64,000 nucleotides of DNA from Bacteroidota bacterium (GTDB lineage Bacteria > Bacteroidota > Bacteroidia > Sphingobacteriales > Sphingobacteriaceae): the NCBI GenBank assembly GCA_023450085.1, contig JAEXHI010000025.1, positions 1 through 64,000 of the forward strand, given 5' to 3'. Made by a program: the position numbers and the translations under genes. Below are positions 53,312 through 61,859 of this stretch, in pieces. Under the pieces are notes generated by a model. The model had not been told where the DNA came from and did no database searches. It saw only the letters and a list, made by a program, of their open reading frames with translations. Position 1 is the stretch's first letter. Each line of letters begins with the position of its first letter.

Positions 53312-54493
53312 TTATAAATTAAAATATTTCATATAAGTTTCCATGTCTTTATCGCCCCTACCCGAAAGACAAACTACTACATTATCTCCCGCTTTAAACT
53401 GCATTTTTTCGAGATAGGCCAAGGCATGAGCACTTTCAATTGCTGGAATAATACCTTCATACTGGGTTAAAAGCAAGCCAGCTTGTAAAGCTTCATCATC
53501 AGTAATTGAAGCGTAAAGTCCGCGGCCTGTTTTAAATAAATGCGCATGCTGAGGGCCAATACCAGGGTAATCTAATCCTGCGGAAACAGAATGAGGCTCT
53601 ACTACCTGTCCATCTGGCGTTTGCATCAAAATACTTCTACTACCATGTAACACCCCTTCTTTTCCCAAAGTGGTAGTTGCCGCAGAGAAACCGCTATCTA
53701 CACCTTTACCTGCTGCCTCCACCGCAATCAGTTTTACACTTTCATCATCAATAAAATGATAGAACATCCCCATCGCATTACTTCCACCACCTACACAGGC
53801 TAGTACATAGTCAGCCAATGATTTTCCAGTTTGCTCCTGTAGCTGCTTTTTAGTTTCGAAAGAGATGATGGACTGAAATTGCGCCACCATGTCTGGGTAA
53901 GGGTGCGGACCAACTACGGAACCAATAATGTAATGAGTATCTACGGGATTACTGATCCAATCACGCATGGCTTCGTTGGTGGCATCTTTAAGTGTCTTAC
54001 TCCCTGAGGTTGCTGCCACTACTTTTGCACCAAGCATTTTCATACGGGCCACATTAGGTGCCTGACGTTTGATATCCACTTCACCCATATACACTACACA
54101 CTCTAAACCACGTAGCGCACAAACCGTAGCCGTGGCCACTCCATGTTGTCCTGCTCCTGTTTCGGCAATGATCCTCTTTTTACCCAACTTCTCGGCCAGT
54201 AGAATTTGTCCTATGGTATTGTTAATTTTATGAGCACCCGTATGGTTCAGGTCTTCACGTTTAAGGAAAATATTTGCCCCGTATTTGTCGGACAAGCGCT
54301 TGGCCAAATAAAGTGGCGAAGGTCTTCCTACGTAGTCTTTGAGCAAGGCTTTAAACTCCTGTTGAAATTGCTCATCGTCAATAATTGCTTGGTACTGTTG
54401 ACGCAGTTCTTCTACGTTTGGATAAAGCATTTCGGGGATATAAGCTCCACCAAAATCACCATAGTACCCTCTTTCGTCTACAAAATAATTCAT
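53312..54493 (-). CDS. trpB: Tryptophan synthase beta subunit
   Basis: 393 residues. PLP enzyme that condenses indole with serine. PLP-Lys in KREDLNHTGAHKINN, substrate loop AETGAGQHGVATA, phosphate loop CVGGGSNAMGMF and C-terminal SGRGDKDM. Length and motifs are normal. 101-bp gap to trpF contains a palindromic element; gap to trpA contains TTAG-type words. Confidence 0.94.
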   Translation of the reverse strand: MNYFVDERGYYGDFGGAYIPEMLYPNVEELRQQYQAIIDDEQFQQEFKALLKDYVGRPSPLYLAKRLSDKYGANIFLKREDLNHTGAHKINNTIGQILLAEKLGKKRIIAETGAGQHGVATATVCALRGLECVVYMGEVDIKRQAPNVARMKMLGAKVVAATSGSKTLKDATNEAMRDWISNPVDTHYIIGSVVGPHPYPDMVAQFQSIISFETKKQLQEQTGKSLADYVLACVGGGSNAMGMFYHFIDDESVKLIAVEAAGKGVDSGFSAATTTLGKEGVLHGSRSILMQTPDGQVVEPHSVSAGLDYPGIGPQHAHLFKTGRGLYASITDDEALQAGLLLTQYEGIIPAIESAHALAYLEKMQFKAGDNVVVCLSGRGDKDMETYMKYFNL

Positions 54494-54511
54494 GTTTTAT
54501 TTTATTCTTTC

Positions 54512-54587
54512 CGTCATTTCGAGTGAGCCTAGCGACGAGAAATCTAGCTATTTGTTAGATATCTCCTCGTTCCTCGTCGATATGACG
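54512..54587. repeat. CGTCATTTCGA palindromic element between trpB and trpF
   Basis: From CGTCATTTCGAGTGAGCC to TCGATATGACG, with inner AGATATCTCC-type symmetry. Copy of the intergenic palindrome family inside an operon. Confidence 0.65.
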
Positions 54588-54594
54588 AACTTGT

Positions 54595-55218
54595 TTAAGT
54601 TAATGCTTTAAAAAACTCTTTCAACTGTTCCACATCTTTCAAGCCTGGTTCTAGCTCAAATTTACTGTTTACATCTACGGCATAAAGCCTAGGATCTTGT
54701 ATCTCTGCAATTTTATGAGCGTGCTCTAGTCCTATTCCTCCACTTAAGAAATACGGTTTATCCAAGTGGTAACCTTCAAGTAATTTCCAATCGAACACTT
54801 TACCTGAACCTCCATGCGCTGTGGTTTGGGTATCAAAAAGGAAATAATCTACCACAGCAACATAAGGCACTAATTGTTCAAATTCAAAGTCAGGATGAAC
54901 CCCAAATGCCTTAATCACTTCTACGCCTAAGGTTTTGACCTCTGCGCAATATTCCACGCTCTCGGCCCCATGTAACTGCACTGCTTTTAGCTGGTGCTTG
55001 GCTATTTTCAATTTTACTTCGTTGATGTCTTCATTGACAAACACCCCAACAGTTTTGATATCGGCAGGGATATATTTAATGAGCTCGGCAGAAACTTCAC
55101 TGATTAGCCTTGGGGATTTTGAATAGAAGATGAAGCCCAAATAATCAGGGTGCAAGTCGGCTACTTCAGCTACATTGGCTGCTTGTTTCATCCCGCAAAC
55201 TTTGATTTTCATTTTCAT
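54595..55218 (-). CDS. trpF: Phosphoribosylanthranilate isomerase
   Basis: 207 residues. Third step of the tryptophan-specific branch. KVCGMKQAANV holds the catalytic Cys, FDTQTTAHGGSGKVFDW the Asp and phosphate-binding loop, and YFLSGGIGLEHA and AVDVNSKFE complete the barrel. The gene is separated from trpD by 270 bp of repeat DNA; the trpC gene that usually lies there is absent. Confidence 0.92.
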   Translation of the reverse strand: MKMKIKVCGMKQAANVAEVADLHPDYLGFIFYSKSPRLISEVSAELIKYIPADIKTVGVFVNEDINEVKLKIAKHQLKAVQLHGAESVEYCAEVKTLGVEVIKAFGVHPDFEFEQLVPYVAVVDYFLFDTQTTAHGGSGKVFDWKLLEGYHLDKPYFLSGGIGLEHAHKIAEIQDPRLYAVDVNSKFELEPGLKDVEQLKEFFKALT

Positions 55219-55234
55219 GTTTATTTATTTTTGA

Positions 55235-55484
55235 ACCACCTTAGACACCTAAGGACATTTTAGTTTTTGAACCATTAAGGGATTAAGAAGGATTAAGTTT
55301 GGATATCGTCTTCATTCCTTTTTTTATTGTTTTAACCACCTTAGACACCTTAGCGCATTTTAGTTGTTAAACCATCAAGAGACTAAATTTATAGTCTTAA
55401 TTTTCTTCATTTCTTAATGTTTAATTCTTTTTAACCATCTTAGATATTTTTTACTTAGATGTCCTAAGGTGTCTTAGGTGGTTA
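55235..55484. repeat. 250-bp repeat element between trpF and trpD
   Basis: Opens with AACCACCTTAGACACCTAAG (55235), has a direct repeat of this start at 55334 (AACCACCTTAGACACCTTAG) and closes with the inverse CCTAAGGTGTCTTAGGTGGT. Inverted termini of about 20 bases enclose low-coding AT-rich sequence. It occupies the place where trpC is expected. Confidence 0.7.
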
Positions 55485-55488
55485 TATT

Positions 55489-56478
55489 CTACCCTGCTAT
55501 TAAATTTTTAAAGCTTCCCAATGCTCTTTTGCTAACTAGAGATTCTTCTGCTTCATAGTAGCAATCGGCGAAACTTTCATTTTGTTTAATGGTTTGTATG
55601 GCCAGTGCTGCATTGCATAATACCACATTGGTTTGGGCATCTGTAGCTTTTCCTTCTAGCACTTCTGTAAATATCTTGGCTGAGGATTCAATGGTATCTC
55701 CGCCTTGTATTTGCGACTCCTGCAATTCCTCGAACCCTAAGTCAGCAATTTTTGTGAGGGCTTCTCCCTTTTTACTGAAAGTTTTAAAATCACAGGTCAA
55801 CGATACTTCGTCAAAACCATCTACAGCGTGGATAATATTGTAATTTTTATCAGTTTGTTGGTACAAATAGGCATAAATGCGTGCCAACTCTAAACTAAAT
55901 ACCCCTACAATCTGATTTTTCGGCTTTGCGGGGTTGCACATTGGCCCTAGCATGTTAAAAAAGGTTTTCACTCCCAATTCTCTACGGATAGGTGCCACTG
56001 TTTTCATTGCAGGGTTGAACAAAGGAGCATGGATAAAACAAATACCCGCTTTTTCCAAACTACGTTTTAATTCGCTTTCATTATTGGTAAAACTATAGCC
56101 TAAATATTCCATCACGTTACTAGACCCACAGCCCGATGAAACACCGTAATTACCGTGCTTAGCTACTTTATGCCCTGCTCCCGCCACTACAAATGATGCC
56201 AAAGTAGAAATATTGAAAGTATCCTTTCCATCGCCACCAGTACCGCAAAGGTCTACCAGTTCAAAGTCGGAGAAATCAACTTTCAAGCATAAGTCCAACA
56301 TCGCATCGCGGAAACCCTGTAACTCCTCTACGGTAATGTTACGCATGCAATAGGCCGTAATAAATGCAGCTATTTGAGCATGATTAAATTCGCCCATGGC
56401 AATAGAGGTCAATATTTTTTGGGCCTCAGCACTGGTAAAAGTCTTGTTTTCGAAAAGGTGGTTTAATATTTTCTTCAT
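55489..56478 (-). CDS. trpD: Anthranilate phosphoribosyltransferase
   Basis: About 329 residues from ATG 56478; the longer reading needs a TTG inside the attenuator region. Transfers the phosphoribosyl group to anthranilate. Seen: LCGTGGDGKDTFNIST, KHGNYGVSSGCGSS and HAVDGFDEVSLT. First structural gene after the trp leader, so it is under the attenuator. trpE and trpG, normally upstream, are not present. Confidence 0.92.
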   Translation of the reverse strand: MKKILNHLFENKTFTSAEAQKILTSIAMGEFNHAQIAAFITAYCMRNITVEELQGFRDAMLDLCLKVDFSDFELVDLCGTGGDGKDTFNISTLASFVVAGAGHKVAKHGNYGVSSGCGSSNVMEYLGYSFTNNESELKRSLEKAGICFIHAPLFNPAMKTVAPIRRELGVKTFFNMLGPMCNPAKPKNQIVGVFSLELARIYAYLYQQTDKNYNIIHAVDGFDEVSLTCDFKTFSKKGEALTKIADLGFEELQESQIQGGDTIESSAKIFTEVLEGKATDAQTNVVLCNAALAIQTIKQNESFADCYYEAEESLVSKRALGSFKNLIAG

Positions 56479-56488
56479 GGTTATCAAC

Positions 56489-56516
56489 AAAAAAAGGTTG
56501 CCTCATCAGCAACCTT
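56489..56516 (-). terminator. trp attenuator terminator
   Basis: Minus strand AAGGTTGC, loop TGATGAG, GCAACCTT, then seven T. It ends about ten bases before the trpD ATG, so transcripts would stop before trpD unless an antiterminator structure forms in the 43 bases between the leader stop codon and this hairpin. Confidence 0.85.
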
Positions 56517-56559
56517 CTAAAATATTCTTATTAAAAAAATAAACGTACAAAAGGTCACA

Positions 56560-56613
56560 TCACGCTATTGCGTTATGCCACCACCAAATTGTATTTACGT
56601 TTACTTGTCTCAT
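56560..56613 (-). CDS. trp leader peptide with three consecutive Trp codons
   Basis: A 17-codon frame MRQVNVNTIWWWHNAIA followed by TGA. Codons 10-12 are TGG TGG TGG (plus-strand 56578-56586). It lies upstream of the terminator hairpin at 56489-56516 and of trpD. The stop codon overlaps a short hairpin ACGC/GCGT. Ribosome stalling at the Trp codons when charged tRNA-Trp is low would favour readthrough into trpD-F-B-A; this is the classical attenuation design and here rests on sequence only. Confidence 0.85.
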   Translation of the reverse strand: MRQVNVNTIWWWHNAIA

Positions 56614-56621
56614 TCTGTAAG

Positions 56622-56655
56622 CAAATATGTAATTGTTTTTCTTTAAATGCAAAAA
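56622..56655 (-). promoter_or_regulatory. Promoter of the trp leader and operon
   Basis: On the minus strand TTTTTG (56655-56650), 20-bp spacer, then CATATTTG (56629-56622), one mismatch from TAnnTTTG. The leader ATG (56613) is eight bases after the -7 element, so the leader mRNA is probably near-leaderless. It sits directly behind the stop of the kinase gene. Confidence 0.65.
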
Positions 56656-56667
56656 CGATTTTACTTT

Positions 56668-58647
56668 TTATGCAATATTTTTTAAAAAGCCCTTCATGGT
56701 GAAAGAAAAAGTAGTGCCTTTTCCTATCTCACTATGTACTTCGAGCTTACCTGAATTAGCCAGTACAAATTCTCGGCAAATGATTAGTCCCAAACTAGTT
56801 CCTTCTTCTGCAGATGTTCCTTTGGTTCCCGTTGCTGAGAGTTCAAAAAGTTTCTCAATTCGTGATTGACTAATCCCCACTCCGTTATCCATCACTTCAA
56901 ATTTGATCGTACTTTTGTCGATGGCTCTGGCTTTTAAAGTAACCTGTCCATTTTTTTCGGTGAATTTAATGGCATTAGCTAACAAGTTCCTCACCACAAA
57001 ATCAAAATGGTCAGCATCGGCTTTCAAGACTACTCCTTCTTCTATATCAATATCTAGGGTGATATTTTTCTCGGCCGCTGCTTCTTGTAACAAACCTAAA
57101 TTGCGATAGATATTGATGACCGGATTAAATTCTGAAATGTTCAATCGAACCCCCTTGATTTGCATCTGGCCCCATTTGAGTAACTTATCCAATATTTCCA
57201 AGCTGCTATCACAATGAGCTACGAGCTTACCGACCATTTTTTCTTGGATATCCTGATCCAATTCCTTGTCTGATATCAACTTAAGGATACTGATGGTAGA
57301 TACCAAAGGGGAACGAATATCATGGGCAATGATGGAGAAAAATTTATCCTTGATCTCATTACTTTCTTCCAGCTCTTTATTGGCTTTGGTTAGCAATTTA
57401 TTCAAGTGCCTAGAACGGAAATAATTCCCAAGGGTAAGTATAAGTACTATAAATATAGCAATGGCCACACAAAGAATGATGTTTTTGAACATCTTTTGCT
57501 CTTTGGTTTGCGCAGTGAGTTCTGTTAATTGTGTTTTCGACTTTTCCAATTCATAAGCGCTTTCCAAACTGGAAACCTGCTTCATCATATCGGTATAAAA
57601 CACTTGCTCGGCCAAGCTGTTTCGTTGTTCCCTATAGTAAAGTGCTTTGGCTAAATTACCTTTTGCCTTATATAAATCCCCAATATTATCCAATGCCGCA
57701 ATTTGCTGACGATACATTTTATGTTTTTCGGCAATGACCAAGGCTTGAGAAAGATAAAAAAGGGCGCTATCAGGTTGATTTTTCACATAAACTTGAGAAA
57801 GCTCTATTAAGGTTGACTGCTCTCTGAGTACATTTTTGATTTCCCTGGTAAAGGCCAAAGCTTCTTTATAAATGTTGATGGCCTGATTGCGTTTGCCGCT
57901 CTTAAAATAAGCTGTCCCCAGTTGTACTAGCAAACTAATTCTTAAGCCATTGAAATCGGGCCTATTACTTTTAGAGAGTCCTTTATTTAAATAAGCGATT
58001 GCTTTATCATACTCTCCTATTTTGGTGTACACATAACCGTAATTAATGTACATGTTTAGGGATAGGTTAGAAAGCGGGATTTGACGGTCGATTTCTTCGG
58101 CCATACGTAAATTACTCAGCGCATTTTCATATTCTCCTAAGCTGTAATACGCTTCCGCAAACACCACCCTACCTTCAAGCATTCCTAATTTATGACCATT
58201 TTTTTCACTGATATTGAGCGCATCCATGAAATACGATAAAGCCTTATCATAGTTCCCTTTACGCTTTTCGACCACGCCAAGTCTCACTAAGGTAGCAGCC
58301 AAACCTATATCATCGCCTTCTTCCCTGTAAATGGCTTCGGCTTCCAAATATTTTTCTCGAGAATCTTTATATCTGGTGGCATTGTCGTCGATCATGCCAT
58401 ATTGGTTAAGCAAAGCTGCCTTACCCAAAGAGTCACCTTGCCTTTCGGCCACTTTAAGGCCCTGCTTTACAAAATAAAGTGCCGAATCGGGGTTGAGGTA
58501 TCGATAGTATTTAACGAGTTGTATATAATCTTTGCTATTGTTTAGGGCAAGCGAAGGCCGCTGGGCAAAAGCTCCCGAGATAAAGAGGTGATTTAACAAA
58601 AATCCTAACAAGACAAAAATGAGCGTTTTTTGCTTGCAACGCGTCAT
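56668..58647 (-). CDS. TPR-containing membrane histidine kinase, orphan
   Basis: 659 residues. A signal-peptide-like segment (SGAFAQ) is followed by six to seven tetratricopeptide units (about 30-370; for example KRKGNYDKALSYFMDALNI), one TM segment at about 388-410, HisKA with SIIAHDIRSPLVS and an intact HATPase (NLLANAIKF, VMDNGVGIS, SLGLIICR). The TPRs would be periplasmic. No response regulator nearby. The kinase core resembles the one at 33178. The ATG overlaps the SDR stop by one base. Confidence 0.87.
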   Translation of the reverse strand: MTRCKQKTLIFVLLGFLLNHLFISGAFAQRPSLALNNSKDYIQLVKYYRYLNPDSALYFVKQGLKVAERQGDSLGKAALLNQYGMIDDNATRYKDSREKYLEAEAIYREEGDDIGLAATLVRLGVVEKRKGNYDKALSYFMDALNISEKNGHKLGMLEGRVVFAEAYYSLGEYENALSNLRMAEEIDRQIPLSNLSLNMYINYGYVYTKIGEYDKAIAYLNKGLSKSNRPDFNGLRISLLVQLGTAYFKSGKRNQAINIYKEALAFTREIKNVLREQSTLIELSQVYVKNQPDSALFYLSQALVIAEKHKMYRQQIAALDNIGDLYKAKGNLAKALYYREQRNSLAEQVFYTDMMKQVSSLESAYELEKSKTQLTELTAQTKEQKMFKNIILCVAIAIFIVLILTLGNYFRSRHLNKLLTKANKELEESNEIKDKFFSIIAHDIRSPLVSTISILKLISDKELDQDIQEKMVGKLVAHCDSSLEILDKLLKWGQMQIKGVRLNISEFNPVINIYRNLGLLQEAAAEKNITLDIDIEEGVVLKADADHFDFVVRNLLANAIKFTEKNGQVTLKARAIDKSTIKFEVMDNGVGISQSRIEKLFELSATGTKGTSAEEGTSLGLIICREFVLANSGKLEVHSEIGKGTTFSFTMKGFLKNIA

Positions 58648-59462
58648 TATTTTATCAGGGGATTTTTTTCTTTAGTGAAAAGTTCAAATACTTTTTTATC
58701 GGCAAATGCCGGAAACAACTTATTGACCCAAACAGCAAGCTTACCTTGTCTTGTCATGACTAGGGTGCGTTTCTTTTGTTCAATACCATCGCAAATGCGT
58801 TGAGCTACTTCTTCGGCAGTCATCATCTTACCTTCTTCCATGCTGGTTTCACCGTGGGCAGTTCCGTCTTGCGACAAAGCAGCCACCCTGATATTAGAAG
58901 TGGTAAATCCTGGACAAGCCACCATTACATGTACTCCCGTTTTTAACAGCTCAGTACGTAATGATTCCATAAAACCGTTCATCGCAAATTTAGAAGAAGA
59001 ATATCCTGTGCGACCAGGCAAACCTCTATAACCTGCAATAGAAGATACGCCGATAATACTTCCTGTCGTTTTTAAAATCTCTGGCAAGGCATATTTAGTG
59101 CAATAAACAGTGCCCCAAAAATTCACGTCCATCAAATTTTTAAGTACAGCTAAATCTAGGTCTTTAAATAAAGCCCGCATTGATAAGCCTGCATTGTTAA
59201 TGAGCACATCCAGCTTGCCAAAAGTAAGTATGGTTTGCTTAATCAGCGCTTCACAATCTTCTTCTTTACTCACATCAGCCTGAATGGCCAAAGCCTTGAT
59301 CCCGTATGTTTTTTCCAGTTCTGCTGTAATTTCACAGAGGGTTACGTACTGACGTGCAGCCAACACCACATTGGCACCACGCTTTGCCATTTCCTCTGCT
59401 AGTGCTTTACCTATACCAGACGAGGCACCAGTGATGACAACGGTTTTATCTTTTAAACTCAT
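58647..59462 (-). CDS. Short-chain dehydrogenase/reductase
   Basis: 271 residues. Cofactor motif TGASSGIGKAL, structural NNAGLSM, and catalytic Ser and Tyr-x-x-x-Lys in GVSSIAGYRG and GYSSSKFAM. Basic residue after the second strand (AARQ) suggests NADP. The C-terminal hydrophobic segment (KLAVWVNKLFPAFADKKVF) resembles the membrane-peripheral SDRs. Substrate unknown. It lies between recR (3-bp gap) and the TPR kinase (one-base overlap), so the three are probably co-transcribed. Confidence 0.85.
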   Translation of the reverse strand: MSLKDKTVVITGASSGIGKALAEEMAKRGANVVLAARQYVTLCEITAELEKTYGIKALAIQADVSKEEDCEALIKQTILTFGKLDVLINNAGLSMRALFKDLDLAVLKNLMDVNFWGTVYCTKYALPEILKTTGSIIGVSSIAGYRGLPGRTGYSSSKFAMNGFMESLRTELLKTGVHVMVACPGFTTSNIRVAALSQDGTAHGETSMEEGKMMTAEEVAQRICDGIEQKKRTLVMTRQGKLAVWVNKLFPAFADKKVFELFTKEKNPLIK

Positions 59463-59465
59463 AAA

Positions 59466-60083
59466 TTACTTGATTAGGGTGTTTTCATAAGGTACACGAG
59501 TAGCAATAGAGCGTCCAAGCGTCACCTCGTCTGCATATTCAAGCTCGCCGCCAAAGGCTATTCCTCTGGCAATAGTGGTAATTGGGATATTAAAATCTTT
59601 CAATTTTTTATGCAGATAGAACAAGGTTGTATCACCTTCCATATTAGCGCTTAAAGCTAAGATAATTTCCTTTACTTCGGAGGTTTTTACTCGTTCTACT
59701 AAATCTTCAATAGTTAAATCGGAAGGGCCAATGCCATCCATAGGTGAAATTAATCCGCCCAAAACGTGGTAAACGCCAAAATACTGGTTGGTATTTTCAA
59801 TGGCCATTACGTCTCTAGCGTCTTCAACCACACAAATCACTTCCTTTTCTCTTTTTGGTGCCGAACAGATATTGCAGGTGTCGTAATCGGAAATGTTGTG
59901 ACAAACCCTACAATTTTTGATTTCGTTCTTGAGTTTGATCAAGGTATTTCCAAATTGGGCCACTTCAGCCTGTTCTTTTCCCAAAAGATGCAAAACCAAG
60001 CGTAATGCCGTTTTTTGGCCAATACCCGGTAACTTACCAAACTCATTTACTGCATCTTCGAGCAACTTGGAAGAAAAATTCAT
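59466..60083 (-). CDS. recR: Recombination protein RecR
   Basis: 205 residues. RecFOR pathway protein that helps load RecA at gaps. Helix-hairpin-helix LPGIGQKTALRLVLHLL at the start, zinc finger CRVCHNISDYDTCNIC, Toprim VVEDARDVMAIEN, and the Walker-B-like C-terminus RIATRVPYENTL. The -7 element ends four bases before the ATG, implying a leaderless mRNA. Confidence 0.94.
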   Translation of the reverse strand: MNFSSKLLEDAVNEFGKLPGIGQKTALRLVLHLLGKEQAEVAQFGNTLIKLKNEIKNCRVCHNISDYDTCNICSAPKREKEVICVVEDARDVMAIENTNQYFGVYHVLGGLISPMDGIGPSDLTIEDLVERVKTSEVKEIILALSANMEGDTTLFYLHKKLKDFNIPITTIARGIAFGGELEYADEVTLGRSIATRVPYENTLIK

Positions 60084-60087
60084 ACTG

Positions 60088-60095
60088 CAAAATTA
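60088..60095 (-). promoter_or_regulatory. -7 element of recR
   Basis: Minus strand TAATTTTG, four bases before the ATG at 60083. Confidence 0.65.
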
Positions 60096-60280
60096 GGGAT
60101 TTAAGCGCATAGGGCAAAGCCCCGCACTCGTACAATCGACAATTAAAATAAATTTGTGAAGTAGTTTGAGATAAAAATAGTTGTCACTTCTATAACCGCT
60201 AGGTTTAATTTAGCTTGAGCACCATTTCTATTCATATCATTTATCAAGGTAAAAAGTATATCTTTATTTTTTAAGCTAGC

Positions 60281-60320
60281 ATTTTTGCAAGTTTTAGCAA
60301 GTTTTTGCTACTTTTAGCAA
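60281..60320 (+). promoter_or_regulatory. Four 10-bp direct repeats before the symporter gene
   Basis: ATTTTTGCAA, GTTTTAGCAA, GTTTTTGCTA and CTTTTAGCAA follow one another without spacing, one helical turn each. The last two contain a -7-like TACTTTTA (60309-60316). The ATG follows 16 bp later. Confidence 0.7.
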
Positions 60321-60335
60321 CAAATCAGATTATAT

Positions 60336-61844
60336 ATGAGTTCAACATTACTACTGTGCTTCTTAATAGGCTATTTTGGCGTATTGATTGCGATTGCTTT
60401 TGCAACGTCGAAAAATTCATCGGACAACTCTACTTTCTTTTTGGCAAACAAAAACTCTAAATGGTATTTGGTTGCTTTTGGGATGATTGGAACCGCATTA
60501 TCAGGGGTTACTTTTATTTCGGTACCAGGGGAAGTTGGTGCTCCGGCGGGTAACCAATTCCAATATTTCCAGTTTGTTCTGGGAAATGCTGTTGGGTTTA
60601 TCATCATTGCAACGGTGTTATTGCCTTTGTACTACCGAATGAATTTAACCTCCATTTATAGTTACATAGAACAACGTTTAGGCTACTACAGCTATAAAAC
60701 AGCCGCTTTTATTTTCTTGGTAAGTAGAACCCTTGGTTCGGCCACAAGATTGTACTTGGTAGTGATTGTATTACAACGTTTCATATTTGATACTTACGGC
60801 ATCCCTTTTTGGGTAACCGTATTGATTTCATTAGGCTTAATTTGGTCGTACACGTTCAAAGGCGGCTTAAAAACCATCATTATCACGGATACGTTGCAAA
60901 CGTTTTTCTTGGTTTTATCTGTTTTTCTAACCATCTATTTTATTTGCGACAGCTTAAGTTTGAGCATTCCACAAGCTTTTGAAACCGTAAAAAGTAGCAG
61001 CTATTCTAAAATCTTTTTCTTCGAAGATTTCCTGACCAGCAAGTTCTATTTCAGCAAACAGTTCATTGGAGGAATCTTTGTAACTATTGCCATGACTGGT
61101 CTTGACCAAGATTTGATGCAAAAGAACCTAAGTATGAAAACTATTGGCGAGGCTCAAAAAAACATGTTTACCTTCACAGGAATATTTGTAGTGTTAAATA
61201 TCTTCTTTTTAAGTGTTGGTGCTTTACTTTATATTTTCGCTACTAAAAATGGTATTGAAATTCCTTTGGATCATATTACTGGCAAACCGAGAACCGATCT
61301 TTTGTTCCCTGAAATTGCTCTTAACCATTTAAGCACTATACCTGCCATTGTGTTTATGCTAGGTTTAACCGCGGCTACGTTCGCCACTACTGATAGTGCT
61401 TTAACTGCTTTAACTACCTCTTTTTGTGTAGACTTTTTGGGCATGAACAAAAAAGAAAACGCAGAGAAAAAAGATGCGGTTAAGAAAAGACACCTGGTAC
61501 ATATTGTATTTTCATTATTGATGTTTTTCGTAATCATCATTATCAACTCGCTAAATAGTTCGTCTGTAGTAAGCTTAATTTTCTTGATTGCCTCGTATAC
61601 TTATGGACCATTGTTAGGACTATATTCATTTGGACTTTTTGTAAAATCACGTGGATTGCACGACAAATTGGTTCCATTGGTGTGCATCATCTCTCCTATT
61701 TTGTGCTACATATTTGCTACTAATGCGGAGAAACTATTAGGCGGATATGTTTTTAGTGTAGAACTTATTTTAATCAACGGATTTATTACTTTTATGGGAC
61801 TATTGCTGATCAGCAAAAAGACAGATCAGCAAACTAGATTTTAA
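60336..61844 (+). CDS. Sodium:solute symporter
   Basis: 502 residues with about 13 TM segments of the SSS family. SSS features: GMIGTALSGVTFISVPGEVG in the first half, RTLGSATRLYLV, TFKGGLKTIIITDTLQ and the sodium-site region GLTAATFATTDSALTALT. Substrate (sugar, amino acid or organic acid) cannot be read from the sequence. The LOG protein gene follows after 15 bp. Confidence 0.86.
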   Translation: MSSTLLLCFLIGYFGVLIAIAFATSKNSSDNSTFFLANKNSKWYLVAFGMIGTALSGVTFISVPGEVGAPAGNQFQYFQFVLGNAVGFIIIATVLLPLYYRMNLTSIYSYIEQRLGYYSYKTAAFIFLVSRTLGSATRLYLVVIVLQRFIFDTYGIPFWVTVLISLGLIWSYTFKGGLKTIIITDTLQTFFLVLSVFLTIYFICDSLSLSIPQAFETVKSSSYSKIFFFEDFLTSKFYFSKQFIGGIFVTIAMTGLDQDLMQKNLSMKTIGEAQKNMFTFTGIFVVLNIFFLSVGALLYIFATKNGIEIPLDHITGKPRTDLLFPEIALNHLSTIPAIVFMLGLTAATFATTDSALTALTTSFCVDFLGMNKKENAEKKDAVKKRHLVHIVFSLLMFFVIIIINSLNSSSVVSLIFLIASYTYGPLLGLYSFGLFVKSRGLHDKLVPLVCIISPILCYIFATNAEKLLGGYVFSVELILINGFITFMGLLLISKKTDQQTRF

Positions 61845-61859
61845 AACCCAATTAAAAGT

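Noticed and set aside
54206..54526. 106-codon frame antisense to trpB
   Set aside because: Shadow of the trpB coding strand; no promoter or family features.
56479..56490. Longer trpD start with TTG
   Set aside because: It would begin in the U-run of the attenuator; the ATG at 56478 is the natural start.
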